Assembly: GCA_900468625.1 (NCBI GenBank)
Contig: UBUL01000045.1
Location: forward strand, 1-45,778
Source of the DNA: Hyphomicrobiales bacterium
GTDB lineage: Bacteria > Pseudomonadota > Alphaproteobacteria > Rhizobiales > Rhizobiaceae
Reading direction: 5' to 3'
Length of the DNA stretch: 45,778 nucleotides
The notes below the pieces were generated by a model. The model was not told the origin of the DNA. It saw only the letters and a list, made by a program, of their open reading frames with translations, and did no database searches. Within the stretch, counting starts at the first letter, position 1. Each line of letters starts with the position of its first letter. The translations under genes were made by a program, and so were the position numbers. Below are positions 25,989 to 33,800 of the stretch, one piece after another.

Positions 25989-26501
25989 ATGAAGCGCATG
26001 ATGATCGTTGCAATTCTTGCTCTAGCCGCGGCCGTGCCCGCAGCCGCGCAGACCCAGAGCCAGAGAACGGCTACCGCCGACTTTGTCGGCCTCGACGGCA
26101 AGCAGGCGGGGCGGGCAACCTTGACCGAAGGCAAGCGGGGCGTCCTGATCGAGATGGAAGTCTCCGGCTTACCCGCCAATCGCTGGGTGGCTTTTCATAT
26201 TCATGAGAGCGACCGCTGCGATCATAGCCATGGCTTCGAATCCGCCGGCGGCCATTTCAATCCCACCAAGGCGGAGCACGGCTTCCTTGCGGCCAGCGGG
26301 CCGCATGCCGGCGACATGCCCAACCAGTATGTCGATCAGGACGGCAAGCTACGCGCTCAGGTCTTCAACGGCATGGTATCGTTGAACGGCAAGAACGGCA
26401 TTCGCGGGCGCACGCTGATGCTCCATGCCGACTCGGACGATTATCGCAGCCAGCCCGTCGGCGGTGCCGGCAAGCGTCTGGCATGTGCGGTCATCGAATA
26501 A
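25989..26501 (+). CDS. sodC: Periplasmic Cu/Zn superoxide dismutase
   Basis: A 170-residue exported SOD. The signal peptide is residues 1-19 (MKRMMIVAILALAAAVPAAA). All metal ligands expected for the family are present: HIH in the first copper site, GGHFNP (bridging His), AEHGF, GPHAGDMPN with His and Asp for zinc, and LMLHADSDD for the last copper His. The disulfide Cys pair is in SDRCDHS and RLACAVI. It dismutates superoxide in the periplasm. GGGAGGAG lies just before the ATG at 25989; an in-frame ATG at 25944 would precede the signal peptide and is not favoured. Confidence 0.95.
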   Translation: MKRMMIVAILALAAAVPAAAQTQSQRTATADFVGLDGKQAGRATLTEGKRGVLIEMEVSGLPANRWVAFHIHESDRCDHSHGFESAGGHFNPTKAEHGFLAASGPHAGDMPNQYVDQDGKLRAQVFNGMVSLNGKNGIRGRTLMLHADSDDYRSQPVGGAGKRLACAVIE

Positions 26502-26675
26502 CCTGTGAACAGGCGTTGTCTCGGACGCCAGCGTGCGCACCGGCAATATGTTCTGTACCAGTCGATTTGTGGTTAACGATGAATTGATACCTGATCTTCA
26601 GGCGACGGGGCGAAACAACTTATCCGCAGATGGCAAAGCATGCCGTGATCGATTGAACACGCGATGGCATTTGGC

Positions 26676-27206
26676 CTACGTCGCCTCATTTCCGGCCAAT
26701 GACAGGATGAAAGGCGCGTTACCGTCCGCATCCGCGCCGCGGCCGATTTCTTTCACGGCCGCAACCAGGCGCCCCTGACGTCCAAGCATGTCGTCGCCGA
26801 TGGCGACCAGCCGGGCATTCGGCGTCGCAAATGGCGAACTTGCGCGCAAGCGGCGCACGAGCGCCAGGTCGTCTTCCCCAGGGTGAATGGCCAAAGCCGC
26901 GATCAGGGCCGCCGCCGGCGAACGCGAGACGCCCATCCAGCAATGGATGAGCAAAGGCGCGTTGCGATCCCAGCCGGCAGCAAAATCGATGATGGCACGA
27001 ACATGCGTCTCCTGAGGGGCGACGAGATCGCCGGTTCCGGCAAAGCTGATGTCGTTCATGTTGAGCAGCAGGTGCCGGTCCGCGCTGATGACGGCAGGCC
27101 GGTGAAAGCTATGCTCCTTTGCCATCAGGCTGATCATTTCGCAGGCACCGTGGCGAACGGCCATTTCTGCGATGCGTGCCAGCGGCGATACGATGATTGC
27201 GGTCAC
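26676..27206 (-). CDS. Tyrosine/dual-specificity phosphatase-like protein
   Basis: A 176-residue protein with the P-loop phosphatase motif HCWMGVSRSP: nucleophile Cys 89 and phosphate-binding Arg 95. An invariant-type Asp is seen at DISFAGTGD upstream. It would dephosphorylate a protein Tyr/Ser or a small phosphoester in the cytosol; the substrate is unknown. Translation begins at GTG 27206, overlapping the stop of the HD gene by 4 bp (GTGA), so the two are coupled. It is the last gene of the ygfZ-HD-phosphatase operon. Confidence 0.87.
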   Translation of the reverse strand: MTAIIVSPLARIAEMAVRHGACEMISLMAKEHSFHRPAVISADRHLLLNMNDISFAGTGDLVAPQETHVRAIIDFAAGWDRNAPLLIHCWMGVSRSPAAALIAALAIHPGEDDLALVRRLRASSPFATPNARLVAIGDDMLGRQGRLVAAVKEIGRGADADGNAPFILSLAGNEAT

Positions 27207-27820
27207 GCGCCGATCCTCATGGCGGCACGCTCTGCTTCGATTGCCTCGAAGCGCGTCAGGAACATCCGCTGCGCCTCGATCGCCGGCACCGGGTCGATCG
27301 GCAGCATCTCGCGTGTGATGTCCCGCGGCTGGCCGAAAAATTTGCGCGCCTCCTCGGACGTGAAGCCGGCAAGCAGCGTCGCCTCGAAATAGGCCGAAAT
27401 GGTATCGGCCTTCTTGATCTTTTCCTTGAGCTTTGGCGCGCAATGCGCGGGCAGGGCGAAGCGGCGGTAGATTGCCGCCTCGAGCCGTTGCTCCACGATC
27501 TTGTAATCTCCCCCGACGACGGATTTGAACGGCGAGATCATGTCGCCGATAACATATTCCGGAGCGTCGTGCAGCAGCGCGGCGAGCAGCTCGTCCGGTG
27601 TAGCCGGATTGAGGTGACGAAAGATCGCCTCCACGACAAGGCTGTGTTGTGCCACCGAAAATGCGTGATCGCCGGAGGTCTGTCCGTTCCAGCGCGCGAC
27701 GCGGGCAAGCCCGTGCGCGATGTCGCCGATCTCGACATCGAACGGCGAGGGATCCAGAAGATCGAGCCTCCGGCCGGACAGCATCCGCTGCCAGGCACGC
27801 GCAGTCTTGGACGATGTCAT
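27203..27820 (-). CDS. YfbR-like HD-family nucleotidase
   Basis: A 205-residue HD protein. Metal-binding residues are visible in SGDHAFSVAQHSLVV (His 52 and His 59), ALLHDAPEYVIGD (His 84, Asp 85) and KADTISAYFEA (Asp in the distal helix). This set matches the YfbR 5'-deoxyribonucleotidase-like group (COG1896 type); the substrate is inferred. ATG at 27820 overlaps the stop of the ygfZ-like gene by 4 bp (ATGA); the frame is open 15 codons upstream but overlap coupling and family length favour 27820. The stop overlaps the next gene by 4 bp. Confidence 0.9.
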   Translation of the reverse strand: MTSSKTARAWQRMLSGRRLDLLDPSPFDVEIGDIAHGLARVARWNGQTSGDHAFSVAQHSLVVEAIFRHLNPATPDELLAALLHDAPEYVIGDMISPFKSVVGGDYKIVEQRLEAAIYRRFALPAHCAPKLKEKIKKADTISAYFEATLLAGFTSEEARKFFGQPRDITREMLPIDPVPAIEAQRMFLTRFEAIEAERAAMRIGA

Positions 27821-28656
27821 GCCGATGCCTCGTCGGCGCTGGCAGGGAAGGAGAGACCAGACCATGCCGGAAGCGACACGGTGACATCCACATCGGCCGC
27901 CTGTATCGCGGTATGCTCGGCCATGGCTTCACCGGCCCGATCTATGCGGATGACGGCTAGGCCGAGGCTGTCCACGGTCGAGCCGAGCGCACCGATCGGT
28001 TTGCCGCCCACGGTCAATTCCGTGCCGGATGCCGGCAGGCCCGAACTGCCTTTCACGATCACGACACGCCTGCGCGCCGTGCCGCGGTGATGCATGCGCG
28101 AGACGACCTCCTGGCCGATGTAGCAGCCCTTGCGGAAGCCAAGACCGCCATTCAGGTCCATCAGCACATCGTGCGGGAAGGCGTCCTGCAATGCGAAATC
28201 GCGGCCGGAGACGGCAATGCCGTTGACAATCCGCAGCTCGTCGTAGAGCGTCTCGGGGTCGCTGCCGTGCTCGCCCGGCGTGCGCATCAGCACAGTTCCC
28301 GCCTTGGCGAAGCGGCTGTCTTTGGGGCCTTCCGTTTCATTGCCAGCCCACGCGACCGTGACGCCCTCTGCGTCCTCGCTGCCGAAGTCGACCTTGGCGC
28401 GCAACCGATACATGGTGAGCCGCTTGAGCAAACCCTCTCGCTGCGCCGTATCTGTTTCGAGCAAAAAGCCCGAGCCGTCGCGCCAGATCATGAAATCGAA
28501 CAGGATCTTGCCTTGCGGGGTCAGCAGCGCGCCCGGGCGCGCTTCATCGGTGCCGAGCGAGGCAAGATCGGTGGTGATGAGATTGTGCAGAAACGTCTCT
28601 GCCTCTGCACCGGTAATGCGGATGAGGGAACGCTCTCTCAGGAATACGGCTGGCAT
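27817..28656 (-). CDS. ygfZ: Folate-binding YgfZ-family protein
   Basis: A 279-residue GcvT-like protein. The diagnostic YgfZ motif with an essential Cys is present as GFRKGCYIGQEVVSR (about residues 179-193), and the N-terminus reads LRERSLIRITGAEAETFLHN. YgfZ proteins help assemble or repair certain Fe-S enzymes with tetrahydrofolate. First gene of a three-gene overlapping operon with an HD nucleotidase and a phosphatase. A palindromic repeat lies in its upstream region. Confidence 0.9.
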   Translation of the reverse strand: MPAVFLRERSLIRITGAEAETFLHNLITTDLASLGTDEARPGALLTPQGKILFDFMIWRDGSGFLLETDTAQREGLLKRLTMYRLRAKVDFGSEDAEGVTVAWAGNETEGPKDSRFAKAGTVLMRTPGEHGSDPETLYDELRIVNGIAVSGRDFALQDAFPHDVLMDLNGGLGFRKGCYIGQEVVSRMHHRGTARRRVVIVKGSSGLPASGTELTVGGKPIGALGSTVDSLGLAVIRIDRAGEAMAEHTAIQAADVDVTVSLPAWSGLSFPASADEASA

Positions 28657-28734
28657 GATGGTTCCGCTGATTTGGCCTAAAGCACGTCGCGATCTTTCAG
28701 ATTCGCTTCCGGCGCTTCAGGTCTTTGATCTTGC

Positions 28735-28779
28735 GCATGTCGTTATCGCAAAACCGCTGCACACTTTTGCGCGACATGC
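28735..28779. repeat. RIME-type palindromic repeat (second class)
   Basis: A 45-bp interrupted palindrome: outer arms GCATGTCG (28735-28742) and CGACATGC (28772-28779); inner arms CGCAAAA (28747-28753) and TTTTGCG (28765-28771). From memory this unit is widely repeated in Rhizobium and Sinorhizobium genomes. It lies in the 177-bp gap between the ygfZ-like gene and the gene ending at 28834. Confidence 0.8.
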
Positions 28780-28833
28780 TTCATCACGCAGAGGTAGGGC
28801 CTTCGGCGGGGAACCGCAAGTTCCCTCGCCGGA

Positions 28834-29592
28834 TCATTCGCCCGATGTGAAGAATTTCCAGCGTCCGTCCGGCGTGATGCCGACGCGATAGAAATTATAG
28901 CCGCCGAATTCCTGCATGTCGGCGTAGTCGCCCGCCGTGACGATACGCATCAGATCGACCTTCTCCGGCGTGGAGAGCGTCTTGATGTCCTTCTCGGCAA
29001 AATAGGGCCAGACATACATTTCGTCGGGCGTGCCCTGGCCGACATGGGCAAAGCCGGTCGACATGATATCGAGCAGGATGGAGAGGATCTCGATGCCGTC
29101 GGGATCGCCCGAGAGGTCATGCAGCGTCTTGATCGGATCCTCGCCGGGATCGTCCGCCGTGACCTGGGTCTGCTTGAGGCCGGCACCGATATTCATCAGC
29201 GGACGCAGGCGCTCGAGATCGCCGGAAGCGGCAGCCTCCACGATCGCCGCACGAAGCTTCTTGACCGGTTCGGGCGCCTTGTCGATGTCGAAGAGGAATT
29301 CGACCGGTTTGTTCGTGTTCGAAGCGTCGCCGCCGCTCTGGCCGGCCTGCTTGTTGACCAGCGGATCGGGCATCGGCAGCGCGTTGTTGGCCGGTGCCTC
29401 CAGCGCCTGCTCGATCGGCTTGTCATTCTTTCGTGGTCTGGACTGCGCCGCGTCCTTCGCTTCGGCAGATGGCGGATTGAGCTCGGAAAAGGCACGGGCC
29501 GGTAGCGGCAAGGCAGTGCTGCCCAAAAGCAGGGTTACGGCAGCAAACGAGGCAATGGAACGGGAAAGCGCATTGCCTGGAAATATACGCAT
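28834..29592 (-). CDS. Exported conserved protein of unknown function
   Basis: A 252-residue protein with a signal peptide (about residues 1-34, ending LPARA). A Pro/Ala-rich disordered linker runs to about residue 95, followed by a folded region with VEFLFDIDKAPEPVKKLRAA, IEILSILLDIMSTGFAHVGQ and a C-terminal part with MYVWPYFAEKD and GDYADMQEFGGYNFYRVGI. It seems to be a conserved periplasmic protein of rhizobia; I do not recognise a named family. It is 15 bp downstream of the gene at 29608-29889, so the two probably form an operon. Confidence 0.8.
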   Translation of the reverse strand: MRIFPGNALSRSIASFAAVTLLLGSTALPLPARAFSELNPPSAEAKDAAQSRPRKNDKPIEQALEAPANNALPMPDPLVNKQAGQSGGDASNTNKPVEFLFDIDKAPEPVKKLRAAIVEAAASGDLERLRPLMNIGAGLKQTQVTADDPGEDPIKTLHDLSGDPDGIEILSILLDIMSTGFAHVGQGTPDEMYVWPYFAEKDIKTLSTPEKVDLMRIVTAGDYADMQEFGGYNFYRVGITPDGRWKFFTSGE

Positions 29593-29607
29593 AGCAATCT
29601 CTGATTG

Positions 29608-29889
29608 TTATTGCAGGGTTCGGTTCGGAGAGAATTCACCGGCGAGCATGCGTTCGCGCAGCGATTCGAGCAAGGCTTCCGCGCCCTGTTCGCCCTGAAT
29701 GCGTATAGTCTCACGGATCGCATGAGCTATGGCTGCGTCAGCGATGATTTCCGGCTCGATGCCGTCAGCCATGCCGTCTGCCCAAGCCTCGTTCTGGTAT
29801 TCCAGCGCTGCCTGCATCTTTTCATGGACGATCATGTCGTCGATTTCGTTCAGGCTGGCTTCCATTGCTTCTTTCCTCGAGACGTTCAT
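29608..29889 (-). CDS. Conserved small cytosolic protein, unknown function
   Basis: A 93-residue, acidic, almost wholly alpha-helical protein with no signal peptide or metal motif (it includes SLNEIDDMIVHEKMQAALEY and IIADAAIAHAIRETIRIQGE). I do not recognise the family. It is 15 bp upstream of the exported protein at 28834-29592. The start ATG at 29889 has GAGGAAAG upstream. Low-complexity, helix-rich composition is compatible with a small regulatory or adaptor protein, but that is only conjecture. Confidence 0.75.
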   Translation of the reverse strand: MNVSRKEAMEASLNEIDDMIVHEKMQAALEYQNEAWADGMADGIEPEIIADAAIAHAIRETIRIQGEQGAEALLESLRERMLAGEFSPNRTLQ

Positions 29890-29969
29890 GTCCTTACCAC
29901 TTGCTTAACAACTTTATCAGCCTTTTCTCAAAACGACACGGCCCGGCATGAAAAGGGGTTAATAAAACG

Positions 29970-30404
29970 TTAATTTCCAAAGCGTGCTGTAATTTCTGTG
30001 GCCAGTGTTGCACCTTCGTTACGGTATCGCTTCTCGGCAACAAGCGCCTGCGGCGTGCAATTGGTGTAAACCGATGCGAACGACCGATATCCACGGTTGA
30101 ACGCCGCCGTCAGTCTCTCTTTTCGCTTTGGTTCGCTCTTGGTCTCCGTATCGAGCAATCGCTGCATGTCGCCGCGCCATCCGTCGTCTCTGGCCGGGTT
30201 GCAAAGATTGCGCAGATAGTCGATCGAACCGAGAATTTCGGAGAGCCGTGATAGCTGCTCGTCATAGGGCGCGGGCCGCTCCGCGTTTCCGCCATCGGCC
30301 GCCTGTGCCGGCGGCGCGCCTGCTGCCGGCTGTGCCGCAGCGGGAAAGGCTGCGGCAAGCGCGATGCAGATCAGGAGCGGTCGGCCATGGCTGTTATGAA
30401 TCAT
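29970..30404 (-). CDS. TIGR02301-like exported protein
   Basis: A 144-residue protein with a signal peptide ending AFPAAA near residue 23, a short Ala/Pro linker, then a folded helical region: LSRLSEILGSIDYLRNLCNP, WRGDMQRLLDTE, FNRGYRSFASVYTNCTPQA. Two Cys in the helical part could pair. I recall this pattern as the alphaproteobacterial TIGR02301 family of unknown function. I selected ATG 30404; the frame is open to 30638 but that stretch is not protein-like. It precedes, on the same strand, the operon ending at 28834. Confidence 0.8.
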   Translation of the reverse strand: MIHNSHGRPLLICIALAAAFPAAAQPAAGAPPAQAADGGNAERPAPYDEQLSRLSEILGSIDYLRNLCNPARDDGWRGDMQRLLDTETKSEPKRKERLTAAFNRGYRSFASVYTNCTPQALVAEKRYRNEGATLATEITARFGN

Positions 30405-30498
30405 GTAACCATGTTGATCGGACAAGCATGACGGGAACAAGGCGGGAGAGGTGGTTTCCACGCCGATATTGCTCAGCATCGTTAATTTCGGGACCGGG

Positions 30499-30918
30499 CT
30501 ATGCGTTTGCTGCGGCAAGCCGTTCAACACACTCGAGCACACTGGCAGGAACGGGCAGGGTGCGCACGTCCTCCAGCGTGTACCAGCCGATATCAGCCGC
30601 ATCGTCAGCGGCTTCGGCGATCGCATTCTCATCGGCATCCACGAGGAAGACCGACAGCAGGAAATGGCTTGTCAGCGTTCCGTCCGCCGCATGAGAGCGC
30701 AGCTCGTAGGTCTCGAAGAGGCGGGGATTGCGGGCTGATATGCCTGTCTCCTCCTTGAACTCGCGCAGTGCAGCTTCGGCCGGCGTTTCCCCCTCTTCGG
30801 CCCGGCCGCCTGGAAAGGCATACATGTCGGCGGACGGCGGATTGCTGCGCAAGACCAGCAGAAAGCGGCCGTTGCGTTCAAGAATGGCGGAAGAGGCGGG
30901 GCGGGGAACGGAAGTCAT
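30499..30918 (-). CDS. Nudix hydrolase
   Basis: A 139-residue Nudix protein. The full Nudix box GGRAEEGETPAEAALREFKE with ETGI is at residues 37-60 and satisfies Gx5Ex7REUxEExGU, giving the metal-binding helix. It hydrolyses a nucleoside-diphosphate-linked compound; the substrate is not predictable. ATG at 30918 is used, giving a start just before SSAILERNGRFLL; the frame is open 20 codons upstream. It lies 94 bp upstream of the TIGR02301-like gene. Confidence 0.92.
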   Translation of the reverse strand: MTSVPRPASSAILERNGRFLLVLRSNPPSADMYAFPGGRAEEGETPAEAALREFKEETGISARNPRLFETYELRSHAADGTLTSHFLLSVFLVDADENAIAEAADDAADIGWYTLEDVRTLPVPASVLECVERLAAANA

Positions 30919-31080
30919 GGATCGCTTTGCATTCGAATGGGGATCGATGTGTGACGACGACAGGCCATCGGCGTTCAATTTCTACAGGAAACCGCGCTTG
31001 CTGTCCTCCGGGAAAGCCTCTTAACTCGCTGCCGAGCGGGCGGCGATTCTTAAAGCGCCGAATATAGAGGCTGATCACGA

Positions 31081-31401
31081 ATGATCTACGGGCTGTATGC
31101 TTTGGCGGCTCTCGCCGAAATCGCGGGTTGCTTTGCCTTCTGGGCATGGCTGCGTTTGGCAAAGCCGGTCTGGTGGTTGGCGCCCGGTCTGGTATCGCTG
31201 GCGCTCTTTGCTTGGCTGCTCGCTTTGGTGCCGAGTGAAGCGGCGGGGCGCACTTTCGCCGCCTATGGCGGCGTCTATATCGTCGCCTCCCTTCTCTGGT
31301 TGTGGCTGGCCGAAGGACGGCTGCCGGACCGATGGGATATTTCCGGCGCCGCCATCTGTCTTGCCGGCGCAGGCGTTATTCTCCTCGGACCGCGCGGCTG
31401 A
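31081..31401 (+). CDS. YnfA-family (UPF0060) small membrane protein
   Basis: A 106-residue protein with four predicted membrane helices (about residues 3-24, 30-49, 60-80, 86-103). The EIAGCFAFWAWLRL and GRTFAAYGGVYI patterns match YnfA/UPF0060, a family related in shape to small multidrug resistance proteins; efflux activity has been proposed for some members but is not shown here. It starts 162 bp after the divergent Nudix gene. Confidence 0.92.
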   Translation: MIYGLYALAALAEIAGCFAFWAWLRLAKPVWWLAPGLVSLALFAWLLALVPSEAAGRTFAAYGGVYIVASLLWLWLAEGRLPDRWDISGAAICLAGAGVILLGPRG

Positions 31402-31513
31402 CGCGCAATGGTCGCTGCGGCATTCTAAGCCGCATAATTATCCGTAAATCGGCCGCTTCAAGGAGCTATGCGGCAGACTTGACCCAACGCCTTGCGGGTG
31501 CAAAACAAGTCCC

Positions 31514-32278
31514 ATGTGCGGACGCTTCGCTTTGACATCGACGGCAGACCATGTGGGAGAAGCGCTCGGCGTCCTGCTGAATGACGATTTTCCCGCACGC
31601 TACAATATCGCGCCGACCCAGCCCATCCTCGTCGTCATATCCGGCGACAGGCAGCTGCCGGGCAGCAACCTGCCGGATCGTCGCGCGCTTCTCGTGCGCT
31701 GGGGCTTTATGCCCGACTGGGTGAAGGACCCCAAAGAGTTTCCGCTGCTGATCAACGCGCGATCGGAAACGGCGATCGGTAAGGCCTCCTTCCGCGCCGC
31801 CATGCGCCATCGCCGCATCCTCGTTCCGGCATCCGGCTTCTATGAGTGGCATCGCCCCTCGAAGGAAAGCGGTGAGAAGCTGCAAGCCTACTGGATTCGG
31901 CCCCGCGGCGGCGGCGTCATCGCCTTTGCCGGGCTGATGGAAACCTGGTCGTCCGCTGATGGTTCTGAGGTGGATACGGGCGCGATCCTGACGACTGCCG
32001 CAAACAGCGCCATTCGACCCATCCATGACCGTATGCCCGTCGTCATTAAGCCGGAAGACTTCGCCCGCTGGCTCGATTGCAAAACGCAGGAGCCGCGCGA
32101 TGTGCTCGATCTGATGAAGCCGGTTCAGGGGGATTTTTTCGAGGCGATTCCGGTTTCGGATCGCGTCAACAAGGTCGCCAATATGGGGCCGGACCTGCAG
32201 ACGCCCGTAACGCTTGATCCGGTCAAGAAGCCGCCGAAGAAGGCGGATCCCGAAGACGGACAATTGAGCCTTCTCTAA
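31514..32278 (+). CDS. SRAP-family abasic-site protein (YedK/HMCES type)
   Basis: A 254-residue SRAP protein. The catalytic Cys is residue 2 (MCGRFALT) after Met removal, with Asn 81 in NARSET, Glu 111 in PASGFYEWHR and His 171 in NSAIRPIHDRMP. The family forms a thiazolidine crosslink to abasic sites in single-stranded DNA to protect them during replication. The C-terminus carries a Lys/Pro-rich tail. The ATG must be at 31514 because Cys 2 is essential. Confidence 0.95.
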   Translation: MCGRFALTSTADHVGEALGVLLNDDFPARYNIAPTQPILVVISGDRQLPGSNLPDRRALLVRWGFMPDWVKDPKEFPLLINARSETAIGKASFRAAMRHRRILVPASGFYEWHRPSKESGEKLQAYWIRPRGGGVIAFAGLMETWSSADGSEVDTGAILTTAANSAIRPIHDRMPVVIKPEDFARWLDCKTQEPRDVLDLMKPVQGDFFEAIPVSDRVNKVANMGPDLQTPVTLDPVKKPPKKADPEDGQLSLL

Positions 32279-32348
32279 GCGGCCGCCATCCAGCGGCCAG
32301 CAGCCGGGAAATAGTGCTGCCGACACGATCAGCCGGCGAGGTATGCTA

Positions 32349-32489
32349 CTAAGCGATCTTTTTCTTGAGAGGCTTGGTCTTCAGCATCAGATGTGCCGCG
32401 AGAACGGCTTTCAGGCCCAGCGGGCGATAGTGCTTGCTGGGGTCGATCTTTGCCTGCGGTTGTGCCGGCTGGTCTTTCTTCTGTGTCAT
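32349..32489 (-). CDS. 46-residue basic conserved-looking small protein
   Basis: ATG at 32489, TAG at 32349-32351. The sequence is MTQKKDQPAQPQAKIDPSKH, then YRPLGLKAVLAAHLMLKTKP, then LKKKIA. A polar Gln/Lys-rich N-terminus is followed by an amphipathic helix and a basic tail. A clear ribosome binding site, GAGGAG, sits 7 bases upstream of the ATG, and a 6-bp hairpin lies just before it in the leader. I know no family for it. The overlapping plus-strand frame lacks such a signal. Confidence 0.7.
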   Translation of the reverse strand: MTQKKDQPAQPQAKIDPSKHYRPLGLKAVLAAHLMLKTKPLKKKIA

Positions 32490-32817
32490 GTTTCACTCCT
32501 CACCATGCTCTCCCGGAGCATTTTTCGATTCATGTCGAATAGTGCTTTTTGTCGTAAATCATGACAAATCGAAGGCGTTTTCCAATCAGCTTTTGTAAAC
32601 AACGACCATATTTCGAGAGATTAGCGCCGAATCCTCGTGTAGAATCCGCACTGCCGCAATGTTTGAATCCGCCTCGAAGCCGCCTTGCCGCATGGCGAGT
32701 TGCCGATAGTCAAGCCTCTGATTGATAAAGGAAGCTTGCAGACTTGCGGTTGCAGCGGATCGCGGCGTCAAAAGGCTGCCGCGCAAACGGACGAAGCGGC
32801 TTTGCGATAACGGATAC
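32490..32817. promoter_or_regulatory. Leader and putative operator region of the 46-residue gene
   Basis: On the minus strand, reading toward the gene: a dyad of 8-base arms with one mismatch, TTTGTCGT (32548-32555) and ATGACAAA (32561-32568); a dyad TTCGA (32524-32528)/TCGAA (32535-32539); and a hairpin ATGCTC/GAGCAT (32505-32510 with 32516-32521) directly before the GAGGAG site. The rest, to the end of the pssA gene at 32818, shows no gene I can support. Confidence 0.45.
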
Positions 32818-33678
32818 TTAGATGTGCCGTCCGATGTCGTCGTTGGAATCGTCGACATTCGGATCGGCGGGACCGTTGATGGTATAGGTGCCGTATTTCT
32901 TCGCCCAGGAGCGCGCGCCGAAGGGCAGGGACAGAAGATAGACGACAACGGTTACGACCATGACATGCCACGTATAGCTCATCAGCAGCGCGACGTAGAC
33001 GACGACGCCAAGCATGATCGGCAGGACCAGATCGCGCCTTATGCCGCTGCCTTCCGACTTGCCGGACCAGACCGGAAGGCGGCTGACCAGCAGGAAGCCG
33101 ATGAGAACGGTGTAGGCTGCACCCCATAAGGCGAAGGTGCGGTCGGGGGCCAGCCCGAGAAAGCCGAGATAGACCGGCAGCAGCACGAGCATGGCGCCGG
33201 CAGGTGCCGGTACGCCGACGAAATATTCCGACTGCCAGGAAGCCTTGTGCTCGCGCTCGGCCATGACGTTGAAGCGGGCAAGCCGCAGTCCGGCGGCGAT
33301 CGTGTAGATGAGCGCGGCGATCCAGCCGAGCGAAGGGGCCTGATCGAGCAGAAAGACGTAGACGACAAGCGCCGGAGCAACGCCGAAGTTGACGATATCG
33401 GCAAGCGAATCCATCTGCGCGCCGAATTTCGAGGTGGCCTTCATCAGCCGCGCAACCCGCCCGTCGATGCCATCGAGGAAGGCTGCGACCAGCACGGCGG
33501 CAACGGCAAGCTCGTAACGGCTTTCGAAGGCAAGACGAATGCCGGTCAGCCCCGAGCAGATCGCCAGCACGGTGATCATGTTCGGCACGATCAGCCGCAA
33601 CGGGATTTCCCGAAGGCGAGGCCCGCGCGCTTCGTCATTGGGTCCATGCGGCTCGAAAGGCGGAAAAGGCGTCTTCAT
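32818..33678 (-). CDS. pssA: CDP-diacylglycerol-serine O-phosphatidyltransferase PssA
   Basis: A 286-residue integral membrane enzyme. The CDP-alcohol phosphotransferase motif DGRVARLMKATSKF, then GAQMDSLAD, is near residues 90-112 and satisfies DGxxAR(x8)GxxxDxxxD. Six to eight hydrophobic helices follow. It joins serine to CDP-diacylglycerol to make phosphatidylserine. ATG at 33678 is used; the frame is open far upstream into the psd region but that stretch is not family-like. It is transcribed after psd across a RIME-like element. Confidence 0.95.
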   Translation of the reverse strand: MKTPFPPFEPHGPNDEARGPRLREIPLRLIVPNMITVLAICSGLTGIRLAFESRYELAVAAVLVAAFLDGIDGRVARLMKATSKFGAQMDSLADIVNFGVAPALVVYVFLLDQAPSLGWIAALIYTIAAGLRLARFNVMAEREHKASWQSEYFVGVPAPAGAMLVLLPVYLGFLGLAPDRTFALWGAAYTVLIGFLLVSRLPVWSGKSEGSGIRRDLVLPIMLGVVVYVALLMSYTWHVMVVTVVVYLLSLPFGARSWAKKYGTYTINGPADPNVDDSNDDIGRHI

Positions 33679-33691
33679 CTTGCTCGTGTTC

Positions 33692-33795
33692 CTAGAGCAA
33701 TTCCTGCAAAAGTGCGAAGCGGTTTTGCGTCCGGAATTGCGTGAAAACAATGGTATAGAGTGTTTCCGCAACTCCGTTTTGGGCGGAAATACTCT
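33692..33795. repeat. RIME-like two-palindrome element, copy B, inside psd-pssA
   Basis: 104 bp from CTAGAGC at 33692. Palindrome 1: GCAATTCC...GGAATTGC with inner GCAAAA/TTTTGC arms. Palindrome 2: AGAGTGTTTCCGC pairs with GGCGGAAATACTCT, ending at 33795. It shares AAAAGTGCGAAGCGGTTTT with copy C. It begins 5 bp after the psd stop and ends 13 bp before the pssA ATG in the direction of transcription. Confidence 0.88.
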
Positions 33796-33800
33796 CGGAT

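Noticed and set aside
32586..32948. 120-codon minus-strand ORF overlapping pssA
   Set aside because: Overlaps the pssA 3' end in another frame; no ribosome binding site and no recognisable domain. The non-overlapping part resembles no family I know.
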